NCBI RefSeq assembly: GCF_002939185.1
Contig: NZ_POVL01000017.1
Location: 18,593 to 82,592, forward strand
Reading direction: 5' to 3'
Source of the DNA: Enterobacter sichuanensis
Lineage (GTDB): Bacteria; Pseudomonadota; Gammaproteobacteria; Enterobacterales; Enterobacteriaceae
Length of the DNA stretch: 64,000 nucleotides
Part shown: positions 9,614 to 18,577 of the stretch, one piece after another
Layout of the letters: every line of letters starts with the position of its first letter
Numbering within the stretch: the stretch's first letter is position 1
Translations under genes and position numbers: made by a program
The notes under the pieces: generated by a model
What the model saw: the letters and a program-made list of their open reading frames with translations, nothing else
Told to the model about the DNA's origin: nothing
Databases searched by the model: none

Positions 9614-10260
9614 TATCGAATCCCCTTTGGAGTCAGAACCACCTGCAGACGGTGCAGCAGCCAGTCGAGCACAATCGCTAAAAGACAAATCATCAGCGCG
9701 CCCGCAATCAACATGCGAATATCGCTTCCGCCGATACCGTTGAGCAGCAGCAGGCCGAGACCGCCCGCGCCGATCACCGCGGCAATTGCCATCACGCCGA
9801 TGTTCATCACCACGGCGGTGCGGATCCCGCCGAAAATCACCGGCAGTGCCATCGGAATTTCAACCCAGCGCAGGCGCTGCCAGAAGGTCATGCCGATACC
9901 ACGCCCGGCTTCGCGCAGGCCCGGCGGCAGGCTGTCGAGCGCGGTGTGGGTGTTACGCACAATCGGCAGCAGCGAATAGAGAAACACCGCCGTGATGGCG
10001 GGCAGGGCGCCAATTCCCTGACCGATCAGCGAAAACAGCGGGATCATCAGGCCAAACAGGGCAATAGACGGGATGGTCAGCACGATAGTGGCGAGTCCCA
10101 GCACCGGCGTCGCCAGCCACTTGTGACGCACAATCAAAATGCCCAGCGGGACGCCGATGAGAATGGCTAAGCCCACGGCCAGCGCCACCAGCCACAGATG
10201 CTGCAGCGTCAGGGTCAGCAGGTAGTCCCGGTTGTCGAGAATGTAGTGAATCGTCTCCAT
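9613..10260 (-). CDS. osmW: Osmoprotectant ABC transporter, permease OsmW
   Basis: Inner-membrane permease of 215 residues with about six helices and the binding-protein-dependent transport signature region (EAGRGIGMTFWQRLRWVEIP) that contacts the ATPase. It resembles Salmonella OsmW and E. coli YehY/YehW-type permeases. It ends one base into osmV and starts eight bases after osmX, so it lies inside one operon. With OsmY it likely forms a heterodimeric channel for betaine-like compatible solutes. Confidence 0.9.
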   Translation of the reverse strand: METIHYILDNRDYLLTLTLQHLWLVALAVGLAILIGVPLGILIVRHKWLATPVLGLATIVLTIPSIALFGLMIPLFSLIGQGIGALPAITAVFLYSLLPIVRNTHTALDSLPPGLREAGRGIGMTFWQRLRWVEIPMALPVIFGGIRTAVVMNIGVMAIAAVIGAGGLGLLLLNGIGGSDIRMLIAGALMICLLAIVLDWLLHRLQVVLTPKGIR

Positions 10261-10268
10261 AGCGCCTC

Positions 10269-11168
10269 CTACAGCAACTGTTTGCTACGCAGGAAATCTC
10301 GGGCGACCTGCTGCGGTGACTGATGGTCGATATCCACCTTCTTGTTCAGTTCGGTGATAACGTCGTTATTGAGCTGGGCGGAGAGGGTGTTGAGCGACTC
10401 TTCCAGGCCCGGGTTGGCCTCCAGCGTCTCCTTACGCACCACCGGGGTGACCGCATAGCTCGGGAAGAAGCCTTTATCATCTTCCAGCACTTTCAGGTCA
10501 AATCCCTTCACACGTCCGTCGGTGGTGTAGACCAGTCCCGCATCAACAAAACCGTCGCGCACCGCGTTATAGACCAGACCGGGATCCATCTGGCGGATCT
10601 GCGGGCGGTCCAGGGTCATGTGATAGGCCGCCTGCAGCGGCTTCATGCCGTCGCTGCGTCCGGCAAATTCCAGGTCTAAACCCAGCAGCCAGTTTTTATC
10701 CGGGTTGGTTTTACGGATCTGTTCAATTTTCGCCACCATCTCTGACATGGTGTTGATATGTTCCGCCTCGGCGCGCTTGCGCTGCATGGCGAAGGCATAG
10801 GTGTTGTTCATGTCGGCGGGCTTGAGCCATACCAGACCGTGTTTCGCGTCCAGGCGTTTCACCGTCTCGTAAGACGCCTGCGGCGACATGCGCTTGTTGA
10901 TGTGGTTAAAGATGATTAATGACGTGCCGGTATACTCCCACGTCATATCAATCTGTTTGTTGATCATCGCGTTACGGGAAATCACCGTGGCGATATTGGT
11001 TTGCGGCTGCACCTGAAAGCCTTTCTTTTGCAGGTACTGCACGGTCATCGCCGAGAGAATATGCTGCTCGGTAAAGCTCTTGGTCGCCAGAATCAGCGGG
11101 GCCGCCATCGCCTGGCCGGTAAACAACGCCGCGGCACACAGCGCCGCCAGGCAGGAAATCAGTCTCAT
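10269..11168 (-). CDS. osmX: Osmoprotectant ABC transporter, substrate-binding protein OsmX
   Basis: Periplasmic solute-binding protein of the OpuAC/ProX-OsmF class, 299 residues. The first 22 residues are a Sec signal peptide ending QAMA, with mature sequence starting [16 protein letters not shown], typical of the family. There is no lipobox, so it is soluble in the periplasm. It delivers glycine betaine-type osmolytes to the OsmW/OsmY channel. It sits between the two permease genes with short spacers of 8 and 18 bases. Confidence 0.92.
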   Translation of the reverse strand: MRLISCLAALCAAALFTGQAMAAPLILATKSFTEQHILSAMTVQYLQKKGFQVQPQTNIATVISRNAMINKQIDMTWEYTGTSLIIFNHINKRMSPQASYETVKRLDAKHGLVWLKPADMNNTYAFAMQRKRAEAEHINTMSEMVAKIEQIRKTNPDKNWLLGLDLEFAGRSDGMKPLQAAYHMTLDRPQIRQMDPGLVYNAVRDGFVDAGLVYTTDGRVKGFDLKVLEDDKGFFPSYAVTPVVRKETLEANPGLEESLNTLSAQLNNDVITELNKKVDIDHQSPQQVARDFLRSKQLL

Positions 11169-11186
11169 AAAAGCTCCTTGTTATTG

Positions 11187-11897
11187 TTATCGGGGGAGAT
11201 GGGGACTCATCACGCGACCCAGCGCCGCCAGCAGGCTATCGAGGATCAGGGCGAACAGAGCGGTGGCCGCCGCGCCGAGGATCAGGGTCGGGAAATCGTT
11301 CAGATAGATGCCGGGGAAAATCAGCTCGCCGTAGCTGCTGGCGCCAATCAGGAACGCCAGCGGCGCGGTACCGACGTTAATGGCGGTGGCGATGCGGATC
11401 CCCGAGAGCATGACCGGCCAGGCGTTTGGCAGTTCAACCTGACGCAGACGCTGCCATCGGGTCATCCCAATCCCGTTTGCGGCTTCCAGTAACGACGCCG
11501 GGACCGCGCACAGCCCGGCGTAGGTATTGCGCACAATCGGCAACAGCGAGGCGAGGAACAGGGCGATAATGGCGGGCGTATCGCCGATACCAATCACCAC
11601 CATCGCCAGCGCCAGCACGGCCAGCGGCGGCAGCGTATTGCCGACGTTGAAGATTTGCATCACGTATTCGGCGATCCCCCGCGCCGCCGGGCGGCTCAGC
11701 AGGATCCCGGCCGGAATACCCACCAGCAGGGCAAAAAACATCGACGAGAAAACCAGAATCATGTGCTGTTGCCCGAGATAGAGCAGGTCTACCTGGCGCG
11801 CCCGGATTGTCTCCAGCCCAATACCCCAGACGAGGAGGGCGAGGACCACCAGAATGGCGCCGACAAACAGCAGCGAACGTTTGAGTAATGGGTGCAT
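11187..11897 (-). CDS. osmY: Osmoprotectant ABC transporter, permease OsmY
   Basis: First gene of the osmYXWV transcript. It encodes a 236-residue permease with about six membrane segments and the coupling motif EAANGIGMTRWQRLRQVELP. I start it at the ATG at 11897 (MHPLLKRS), which has AGGGAG nine bases upstream; an upstream in-frame ATG at 11921 would have that site inside the coding region. The symbol follows Salmonella osmVWXY and should not be confused with the unrelated E. coli periplasmic protein OsmY. The promoter must lie within 11898-12050. Confidence 0.9.
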   Translation of the reverse strand: MHPLLKRSLLFVGAILVVLALLVWGIGLETIRARQVDLLYLGQQHMILVFSSMFFALLVGIPAGILLSRPAARGIAEYVMQIFNVGNTLPPLAVLALAMVVIGIGDTPAIIALFLASLLPIVRNTYAGLCAVPASLLEAANGIGMTRWQRLRQVELPNAWPVMLSGIRIATAINVGTAPLAFLIGASSYGELIFPGIYLNDFPTLILGAAATALFALILDSLLAALGRVMSPHLPR

Positions 11898-12055
11898 TGC
11901 GGTGTGTCTCCCTGTGCGCATGCGTTATAGCAACCACCGGTTGCCTGTTGTTATGCCATGTTTCGGCAGGGGTAATTGACCTATAGCAAGCGTTTGGGAA
12001 GGGTTCCAGCGAAGGGGGAAAATCAGTAACCCTATGAAACTAGTGGCAACCTCAG

Positions 12056-12082
12056 ATCAGGCCTTATGGCATAAGGCCTGAT
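12056..12082. repeat. Perfect 13-bp inverted repeat between osmY and the epimerase gene
   Basis: ATCAGGCCTTATG, one centre base, then its exact complement. It lies about 90 bases beyond the stop of the minus-strand epimerase gene and about 160 bases upstream of osmY. There is no T-run on either strand. It could be a transcript-end hairpin for the epimerase gene or an operator for osm. Confidence 0.6.
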
Positions 12083-12172
12083 TGTGAGGCGGGCAGAATA
12101 GTCCTAAAGAAGAGCTTGAAGTGTGACGTTGTCACGTATTGCGGGGCGCTCGCAATGCAGAGAGGCAAAAAA

Positions 12173-13120
12173 TTACGCCGTTTTCGCCGCTTTACGTTGC
12201 CACTCCCGCCAGATTTCTTCCAGCCCTTGCCGGTAGGTGGTGACGGCAAATTCAGGGAATCGGCGTTTGAATTTCGTCGAATCAAACTGGTTGTCGTCGT
12301 CGTACCTGGGCAACAGCTCCCGTATTTCACGGGCGCCCTGCGAAAACAGCGCCGTCGCGGCGAAGGCCAGCTTGCCGAGTATGGCGTAGTCTGCTGGCTG
12401 TCCGAAGATCTTACAGGCGAGAGCGACGAATTGCTGGTACGTCAGCCTTTCGTCGCAGCAGGGTAAATGCCACGTCTGGCCGAAGGCGTCAGGGGTATTG
12501 CCCAGCAGGGCAAGCGCTCGGCTGGCATCCGGCGTCCAGATGAGGGTGCGAAGCGTGTCGTCACGGACCGGAACGCGCGGACGCTTATGCTGCTTCAGCC
12601 TGTCGATAATAAGCGTATTGGTGAAGCTCTGCGTTTTATCGGGCCCATAGAACTCAGGCGCGCGACCGATGAGCACGGGAATGTCACCCCGTTTCATTTC
12701 ATCAAGCACACGGTTGGCCATTTCTGCCCGGACTTGTCCTTTCCGTCCCCGGGGGGCAAAGCGCGTCTCTTCTGTCTGCGGCACCGCGTTCTGGGGGTAC
12801 ATATAGGTGTTGTCGAAATAGACGAATTTTGCACCCGCCTGCCGCGTGGCCTCCAGGGCATTTTCCAGCATGGCTGGAAACTGACGTTCCCACAGCGCGG
12901 AATCAGGCGGCAGACCGGCAGTAAAGTAGACTATGTCGCTACCGTTAACCGCGTTCTGCGTCTGCCCGGCATCAAGGAGATTGGCCGAAACGGTGACATC
13001 GCTGTCGTTGATTTTTTGCGGATGGCGGCTGACCAGCCTGATATCGTCGGTGTAGCCGCGTTTGAGCTCGCGGGTCAGTTCACGGGCGATTTGCCCGCTG
13101 GCGCCCAGAATAGTTTGCAT
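12173..13120 (-). CDS. NAD(P)-binding epimerase/dehydratase-like protein (atypical SDR)
   Basis: A 315-residue protein of the NAD-dependent epimerase/NmrA-like group. The nucleotide-binding loop is at the extreme N-terminus (TILGASGQIA, residues 3-12). I do not see the classical YxxxK catalytic pair, so it may be an atypical short-chain dehydrogenase acting as reductase, isomerase or redox sensor. The substrate is unknown. It is divergent from a MerR-family gene, and the gap holds a MerR-type promoter pointing toward this gene, so it is likely the regulator's main target. Confidence 0.8.
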   Translation of the reverse strand: MQTILGASGQIARELTRELKRGYTDDIRLVSRHPQKINDSDVTVSANLLDAGQTQNAVNGSDIVYFTAGLPPDSALWERQFPAMLENALEATRQAGAKFVYFDNTYMYPQNAVPQTEETRFAPRGRKGQVRAEMANRVLDEMKRGDIPVLIGRAPEFYGPDKTQSFTNTLIIDRLKQHKRPRVPVRDDTLRTLIWTPDASRALALLGNTPDAFGQTWHLPCCDERLTYQQFVALACKIFGQPADYAILGKLAFAATALFSQGAREIRELLPRYDDDNQFDSTKFKRRFPEFAVTTYRQGLEEIWREWQRKAAKTA

Positions 13121-13163
13121 TTTAGCTCCCTGATGAGATGACGATCCGGTTGACCGTATAAAA

Positions 13164-13194
13164 AGTTTAAGCTTAAAGTAAACTTTAAGGTCAA
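13164..13194 (-). promoter_or_regulatory. MerR-type promoter with 19-bp spacer driving the epimerase gene
   Basis: On the minus strand a -35 of TTGACC and a -10 of TAAACT are separated by 19 bp. The spacer holds a dyad: CTTAAAGT, two bases, ACTTTAAG (13172-13189). An over-long spacer with a central dyad is the hallmark of MerR-family activation by DNA untwisting. Confidence 0.8.
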
Positions 13195-13203
13195 TATGCC
13201 AGA

Positions 13204-13647
13204 GTGAACGAAATGAAAATTGGCGAACTGTCGAAAATGACGGGCATTGCCCCGTCGCGCATTCGGTTCTATGAGGCTCAAGGTTTACTGCCGCGCCCGG
13301 TCAGGCAGGAGAACGGATACCGCGCCTATTCCACCGATACGGCAACGCTGCTGAACATCATCGACAATGCGCAGCGTACCGGGTTTACCCTCGAGCAAAT
13401 ACGCCGCTTCCTGCCGCAGCCGCAACAGCGCTGGGATCATGAGGGCCTGATCCAGTCCCTTAAGACGCGTATTGCTGAGATAGAGGCGATGCAGAAGCAG
13501 CTTGAGGAAAACCGTAAAGAGCTGCTGACGCTGGTTGCCAGTCTCAGCAACCGGCCGGAGGGCATCACCTGTGACGACAACATGCAGCGTCTGCTGGGGC
13601 AGCTGCAGCACTCAGACGGAAGCACGAACCCGTCGAACGCGCGTTGA
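13204..13647 (+). CDS. MerR-family transcriptional regulator
   Basis: MerR-family DNA-binding protein of 147 residues. The N-terminal winged helix (MKIGELSKMTGIAPSRIRFYE) is followed by a dimerisation coiled coil (about residues 80-115). There is no Cys cluster like those of metal sensors, and the short C-terminal tail gives no clear ligand pocket, so the inducer is unknown. The sequence starts MNEMKIG; either Met could be used. It is divergent from the epimerase-like gene and its last 36 bases overlap the 3' end of the convergent DUF1275 gene. Confidence 0.88.
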   Translation: MNEMKIGELSKMTGIAPSRIRFYEAQGLLPRPVRQENGYRAYSTDTATLLNIIDNAQRTGFTLEQIRRFLPQPQQRWDHEGLIQSLKTRIAEIEAMQKQLEENRKELLTLVASLSNRPEGITCDDNMQRLLGQLQHSDGSTNPSNAR

Positions 13648-14349
13648 GACAGTGATAATTGAGACGGTGGCGACCACGGCGAGCATCACCCCGAGTATCA
13701 ACATGGCGTTGAAGCCAATCCATCTGAACAACATAAGCCCCACGATACCGCCGGAAATAAACGAGAAAAGGGTGGTTAAGTGGGTTTTCAACTGACTTTT
13801 TTGCGCCGCCGTATCTTTGGAGTAATCCCTGCGGAGCATCGCCACCATGACAGAGGCCAGGGCGATCCCCGCGTCCGTCAGCGTGCCGGTAATATGCGTT
13901 GATCTCACCCGACCGCCGGAAAGCTGCGTGGAGGTGGAATTATGAATGCCCATCAAAAAGCAGAGAAAAAGAATAATCACGCGGTTGCTGGTGAGGGCAT
14001 GAAAATACATTTCGTAGAAGGAAACGCCGGTCAGTAATATCCCCTCGGCAAACAGGATCTGGCAAAAAACCAGCCTGACATTATGGATAATGCCCCATAT
14101 CACGATCGTTCGCGCAATAATGGCGCCGGCCACAAAAGAGAGAATAATCGAGCCGAAGAAAATAATGTCGCTCAGGTCGGTGGAAGAGACTTCGCTGGAT
14201 AATTGCGAGGTGTTGCCGGTCATGTGTGAGGGGAAAAAGCCAAATGCCCCAAGGGCGATGGCGTTCAGCAAACCTGCAGAGGTCGCCAGCCAGAGAGCAA
14301 GCCGGCGATCCTCCTGGTGCGTTCGTTCTTTCTTGAGTTTAATCAGCAA
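13612..14349 (-). CDS. DUF1275 (YoaK-like) integral membrane protein
   Basis: Membrane protein of about 245 residues with six probable helices. FPSHMTGNTSQLSSE and the later STHITGTLTDAG are the hallmarks of the DUF1275/YoaK family, whose function is unknown. I choose a TTG start at 14349 because a strong GGAGGT lies four bases before it. An ATG reading from 14403 would place that site inside the gene and adds 18 residues with no family resemblance. Its 3' end overlaps the MerR gene tail to tail. Confidence 0.8.
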   Translation of the reverse strand: MLIKLKKERTHQEDRRLALWLATSAGLLNAIALGAFGFFPSHMTGNTSQLSSEVSSTDLSDIIFFGSIILSFVAGAIIARTIVIWGIIHNVRLVFCQILFAEGILLTGVSFYEMYFHALTSNRVIILFLCFLMGIHNSTSTQLSGGRVRSTHITGTLTDAGIALASVMVAMLRRDYSKDTAAQKSQLKTHLTTLFSFISGGIVGLMLFRWIGFNAMLILGVMLAVVATVSIITVSTRVRRVRASV

Positions 14350-14509
14350 GAATACCTCCGGGTTGAGCTTTGCCTGACTATTCAGGCTAGCAAAGCGGTG
14401 CAACGGGCTGTCCAGGATATGGCTTAATTATTATTCCCTCTGACAACAATCAGGGTTTCGTAATTAAATAAAACAGCCTCGCTGCGGATATTCATTCTGA
14501 CAGTATGAT

Positions 14510-15133
14510 TTATACCATGCCGTTATTGCCGTGGCGCAAAAACGCCGGGCGCTGGTTGAGACGTTCAAACCAGGCCTCAATAGCGGGCACGTCTGGCTTA
14601 TCAAAGGGCGTCATTTTCCAGCGATTCACCGACAGCCCAAGCACCACATCCGCAAGGGTAAACGTCTCGCCCGCCGCAAAGGCACCGGTGCGCTGCAGCT
14701 GGTTTTCCAGAATGGTGATGCAGTGGTTCCACTCCTGAATCCCCGCCGCAATGCGCTCCGGGTCGTTAAAGTCCGGGTTTTTACGCCCCAGCGCCGGGAA
14801 GACATAGCGCCAGGCGTTATTGAATTCGGTTGCCTGCCAGTCCATCCAGCGCTCAACGTTGGCACAGGCCTGCGGTTCTGCGGGCAGCAGATCGTGACGT
14901 CCGGCCTTGCGCGCCAGATAACGGCAGATGGAATTGGACTCCCACAACACGAAATCGCCATCAATCAGCACCGGCACCATGGCGTTGGGGTTCAGGGCGC
15001 GAAAGGCATCCGTTTCCGTTGAGGCAAAACCGCTGCCGTAATCTTCCTGTTGATACTCGAGGCCTGCTTCTTCGCAGGTCCAGAGCACTTTACGCACGTT
15101 GATGGAGGTGGTTTTGCCGAGGATGTTGATCAT
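14510..15133 (-). CDS. Glutathione S-transferase family protein
   Basis: A 207-residue protein with an N-terminal thioredoxin-like domain (about 1-80, NPNAMVPVL cis-Pro segment, then LWESNSICRYLA) and an all-helical C-terminal domain (FTLADVVLG). These are the standard glutathione S-transferase signatures. The active-site region TTSINVRKVLWTCEE suggests a Ser/Thr-type (beta or theta-like) enzyme. The substrate is unknown, but such proteins detoxify electrophiles with glutathione in the cytoplasm. No operon partner is evident. Confidence 0.85.
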   Translation of the reverse strand: MINILGKTTSINVRKVLWTCEEAGLEYQQEDYGSGFASTETDAFRALNPNAMVPVLIDGDFVLWESNSICRYLARKAGRHDLLPAEPQACANVERWMDWQATEFNNAWRYVFPALGRKNPDFNDPERIAAGIQEWNHCITILENQLQRTGAFAAGETFTLADVVLGLSVNRWKMTPFDKPDVPAIEAWFERLNQRPAFLRHGNNGMV

Positions 15134-15216
15134 TGCGCAGGTGTCCTTTAATGGATGTTATTGTTTAAAAATAATACACCTGCGAGGCAGAAAAGCGTCA
15201 AAAATCCTCCGGTGCG

Positions 15217-16401
15217 TTATTTGTGAAGACGCGAAAGCAGAAACGTCAGCGCAGCCGCACAGAGGAGCACAATGCCACCCAGTGCAAACGTGCTCTGCCA
15301 GCTGTAGCGATCGAACGCTATACCGCCCGCCGTTGAACCGAGCGCAATGGCGAGCTGGATCACCGCGACCATCAGACCACCGCCGGCTTCGGCATCCTCC
15401 GGCAGCGTTCGCGCAATCCACGTCCACCATCCCGTTGGCGCCGCCGTTGCCAGCATCCCCCACAGGCCTGACAGCAGGGCGACGATCCACACGTTATGGC
15501 CCGTCAGAATCAACGCGACTGCGATGGCGGCCATCAGCAAAGGGATCGCGATCAGCGTCACGTAAAACGCGGCATTAAGCACCACGGCAACGAACAGGGT
15601 CCCCACAAAACCCGCGACGCCGATGGTGAGCAAAATCAGCGACAGCCCGGTTCCACTGACCTGGGTGACGGTTTCAAGGAACGGGCGCAAATAGGTAAAC
15701 AGCGCAAACTGACCCATAAAGAACAGGCCGCAGGCCATTAGACCGACGGAAACCGCAGGCTGGCGGAATAGCCGAAAAACGCTTCCCTGTGACGCACCGT
15801 TTTTACGCCCCTGCATGTCCGGCAGGCTAAAACACTGCCAGATGAACGCCGCTATCGCCACCGGCACCAGGCAAAGAAATGCGCCGCGCCAGCCAATGGT
15901 AGCTCCAAGGTAGCTGCCAAGCGGGGCGGCCACCACCGTTGCCAGCGCGTTACCGCCGTTGAAAATGGCCAGCGCGCGTGCAACCTGGTGCGGGGGAACA
16001 AGGCGAATGGCCGTTGCGGCAGACATGGACCAGAACCCGCCGACGGCAATACCGATCAGGGCGCGGCCGAGCATATACGTCAGATAGTTCGGGGCGAAAC
16101 CAATAACCAACCCCGAAAGTGCCATCAGCAGGGTCATGCCCAGCAGAAGGTATTTACGATTCATATTCCCGGCGAGCTGGGAAAGGAAAAGGCTGGTCAG
16201 AACCGCCAGCGCGCCGGAGATGGCAATTCCCTGGCCGGCAAGCCCCTCTGTGACATTCAGCGATCTGGCGAGAGGGGTAAGCAGGCTGACGGGCATAAAC
16301 TCAGATGCAATCAGAACAAATACACAGAGGGTCATGGCAAAAACGCCGCTCCAGCGCGCATGTTCAGCGTGTTGTGGTGGGGTATGGCTCAGTGAGGGCA
16401 T
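15217..16401 (-). CDS. MFS exporter, NepI/SotB-like
   Basis: Major facilitator transporter (394 residues, 12 predicted helices) of the DHA1 drug:H+ antiporter group. The N-terminal pattern (EFMPVSLLTPLA, then GRALIGIAVGGFWSMSA, then RLVPP) resembles E. coli NepI, the purine ribonucleoside exporter, more than the sugar exporters. The substrate here is not proven. The secreted-hydrolase gene lies upstream in the same direction with only 49 bases between, so the two may be co-transcribed, although a hairpin separates them. Confidence 0.82.
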   Translation of the reverse strand: MPSLSHTPPQHAEHARWSGVFAMTLCVFVLIASEFMPVSLLTPLARSLNVTEGLAGQGIAISGALAVLTSLFLSQLAGNMNRKYLLLGMTLLMALSGLVIGFAPNYLTYMLGRALIGIAVGGFWSMSAATAIRLVPPHQVARALAIFNGGNALATVVAAPLGSYLGATIGWRGAFLCLVPVAIAAFIWQCFSLPDMQGRKNGASQGSVFRLFRQPAVSVGLMACGLFFMGQFALFTYLRPFLETVTQVSGTGLSLILLTIGVAGFVGTLFVAVVLNAAFYVTLIAIPLLMAAIAVALILTGHNVWIVALLSGLWGMLATAAPTGWWTWIARTLPEDAEAGGGLMVAVIQLAIALGSTAGGIAFDRYSWQSTFALGGIVLLCAAALTFLLSRLHK

Positions 16402-16419
16402 AGTCTATTTTCGCGAAGA

Positions 16420-16442
16420 GCCACCCGCGCAGAACGGGTGGC
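16420..16442. repeat. Hairpin between hydrolase and MFS genes
   Basis: GCCACCCG, 7-base loop, CGGGTGGC. It sits in the short gap between two minus-strand genes. Without a good T-run it may lower or stabilise downstream expression rather than end transcription. Confidence 0.5.
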
Positions 16443-16450
16443 GTAGGGGT

Positions 16451-17578
16451 TTATTTCAGGCTGGCTTTGAAGAACTGCGCATACCGGGCGAACGGGATCT
16501 TCCCGGCAGCATTGTCGTAAAGATCGACATGGTTTGCGCCCGGAACAATCACCAGTTCCTTCTGCTTGCTGCCGACTGCTTTAAACGCATCTTCTGCAAA
16601 GTAGCGAGAGTGCGCCTTTTCACCGGTCACGATAAGCGTCGGGATAGCGATCTCGTCGGCATAGCTCAGCAGCGGCATATTCATAAACGACAGCGGCATT
16701 GTCGCGGTCCATGCGCCGGTGGAGTTGACGGAACGGGCATGGAAGCCGCGCGGCATCCGGTAGTAATCAAAGAACTCCTTGAGTACCGGATTTGGGTTGG
16801 CGGGTAATGCGTCCGGCAGAATACGTTCCGCAGCGGTCACCTTGCCGTTGGCATCGACATAGATGTCATGGCCGCCGTGCGCGAATGTGCCGCGCTCGGC
16901 ATCTTTCCAGCGCTGCTCGTTCAGATACTGCAGGACGGCACGGCGATCGGACGTTGAATAACGATCTTTGCCGTCGCCCACCCCGTGACCCATCGCCCGG
17001 CTCATGTCGTACATCACGCTGGTGGCGACCGCTTTCACGCGGGTGTCCATGGAGGCCGCATTCAGCGCCATGCCGCCCCAGCCGCAGATGCCGAGAATAC
17101 CAATGCGATTACGATCAACCTCTTTCTGTAACCCCAGGAAATCAACCGCCGCGCTAAAGTCTTCGGTGTTGATATCAGGAGACGCGACGTTGCGTGGCTG
17201 GCCGCCGCTTTCGCCTGTGTAAGACGGATCGAATGCCAGGGTGACAAACCCTTGTTCCGCCAGGGTCTGGGCGTACAGGCCGCTGGATTGTTCCTTGACC
17301 GCGCCAAACGGCCCGCTCACGGCAATGGCCGCCAGCTTGCGGTCGCCGCGGTTTTTAGGCAGATACAGATCGCCCACCAGCGTGATTCCGTAACGGTTCT
17401 GAAAAGTCACCTTACGGTGGTCGACTTTATCACTCTCGGCGAAGGTTTTGTCCCAGGTGGTCACCATGGAAACAGGGGCGTTTGGATTGGTTGTCTCCGC
17501 ATAACTCATTGTTGTCACTCCACTTAATGATGCACATAGCAGCATCGCAACGGACAGTTTTTGGGTGAATGTTTTCAT
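16451..17578 (-). CDS. Secreted alpha/beta hydrolase, YcjY/DLH-like
   Basis: A 375-residue alpha/beta hydrolase with a Sec signal peptide (cleavage after MSYA, about residue 27), hence periplasmic. The oxyanion region is AVSGPFG and the nucleophile elbow reads GICGWGG, so no serine is present: Cys165 is the only evident nucleophile, as in dienelactone hydrolases. A late GANHVDLYD supplies the usual catalytic His. E. coli YcjY is a relative by architecture. Substrate unknown. It is divergent from a LysR gene whose likely box covers the promoter. Confidence 0.85.
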   Translation of the reverse strand: MKTFTQKLSVAMLLCASLSGVTTMSYAETTNPNAPVSMVTTWDKTFAESDKVDHRKVTFQNRYGITLVGDLYLPKNRGDRKLAAIAVSGPFGAVKEQSSGLYAQTLAEQGFVTLAFDPSYTGESGGQPRNVASPDINTEDFSAAVDFLGLQKEVDRNRIGILGICGWGGMALNAASMDTRVKAVATSVMYDMSRAMGHGVGDGKDRYSTSDRRAVLQYLNEQRWKDAERGTFAHGGHDIYVDANGKVTAAERILPDALPANPNPVLKEFFDYYRMPRGFHARSVNSTGAWTATMPLSFMNMPLLSYADEIAIPTLIVTGEKAHSRYFAEDAFKAVGSKQKELVIVPGANHVDLYDNAAGKIPFARYAQFFKASLK

Positions 17579-17610
17579 GAACAGGTGCCCTGTGTTGTTG
17601 TGATGCAGGC

Positions 17611-17636
17611 ATTATAGTTAGCAAAAATAGTGCTGA
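17611..17636 (-). promoter_or_regulatory. Hydrolase promoter -10 with overlapping LysR-type box
   Basis: On the minus strand TATAAT (17611-17616) forms a good -10 for the hydrolase gene. Immediately upstream TTAGCA, 7 bases, TGCTGA forms a dyad of the T-N11-A type bound by LysR proteins. The divergent LysR gene starts 57 bases away. Confidence 0.55.
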
Positions 17637-17692
17637 TTAGGGCCCGAAAACTGCTAGGATTAATACCAGATTGTTATAAATGGCGAGTCACG

Positions 17693-18577
17693 ATGGCAAA
17701 GCGGGAAAACTACAATGAGCTGTACCTGTTTATGCAGGTGGTAAGGGAGGGGAGCTTCACGGCGGCCGCACAGCGGCTCGGCCTGGCGCAGTCCGGGATC
17801 AGCCGCTCGGTTCGCGAGCTGGAAGAGCGGCTGGGCGTTCAGCTTCTGGTCCGTACCACGCGCAAGCTGTCGCTGACCCACGCCGGGGAGCAGCTCTATC
17901 AGACCGCCGAGTCTGCGTTTGATGCGCTTGATACGGGTCTGGCGACGCTGGCGCACTACCGCCAGACGCCGTCCGGTACGGTACGCATTAATGCCAGCCA
18001 GCACGCCATCGACAAATGCCTGTTGCCAAAGCTCGCTATTTTTAAACAGCGTTACCCGGATATCCGGCTGGAGCTGATAAACGAAAGTCGCTTCGTTGAC
18101 ATCATCGCTGAGCGGTTTGATGCGGGCGTCAGGCTGGGGCCAGAGGTAGGGCAGGGAATGATCGCCGTGCGCATTACCCCTGATATGGAAATGGCCGTAG
18201 TGGCTACCCCGGAACACTTTCGCCGCTACGGTTTTCCCCAGACGCCTGCGGATTTAGTGGTTCATCCCTGCATTGCCTACCAGTTTGCCGACGGGCGTGA
18301 CTACCAGTGGGAGCTGGTTCAGGACGGGAAGAGAATCACCCATCGGCCAGAGGGGCAATGGGCGCTGTCTGACAGCTACATGGAAGCCGAAGCCGCCCGG
18401 CTGGGGCTTGGGCTGGCCTATGTTCCGCTGGAGCTGGTGGCTGACGATCTGGAGCGCGGAACGCTTATCCGGGTGTTGCAGCGCTACAGCCTGCGCATGG
18501 ACGGGCTGTATCTTTATTATCCCCATCGCAACGTGTCGCCTGCGCTGAGAGCGGTGATTGATACCCTTAAAATTTAG
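17693..18577 (+). CDS. LysR-family regulator beside the secreted hydrolase
   Basis: LysR-type regulator of 294 residues. The helix-turn-helix is in residues about 5-62 (LYLFMQVVREGSFTAAAQRL, then SRSVRELEERLGVQLL) with a standard effector domain after it. I start at the ATG at 17693 (MAKRENYN), which gives family-typical length; an upstream in-frame ATG at 17630 would add 21 unusual residues and lies in the promoter box. It probably controls the divergent hydrolase gene and perhaps the MFS exporter beyond it. Confidence 0.88.
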   Translation: MAKRENYNELYLFMQVVREGSFTAAAQRLGLAQSGISRSVRELEERLGVQLLVRTTRKLSLTHAGEQLYQTAESAFDALDTGLATLAHYRQTPSGTVRINASQHAIDKCLLPKLAIFKQRYPDIRLELINESRFVDIIAERFDAGVRLGPEVGQGMIAVRITPDMEMAVVATPEHFRRYGFPQTPADLVVHPCIAYQFADGRDYQWELVQDGKRITHRPEGQWALSDSYMEAEAARLGLGLAYVPLELVADDLERGTLIRVLQRYSLRMDGLYLYYPHRNVSPALRAVIDTLKI

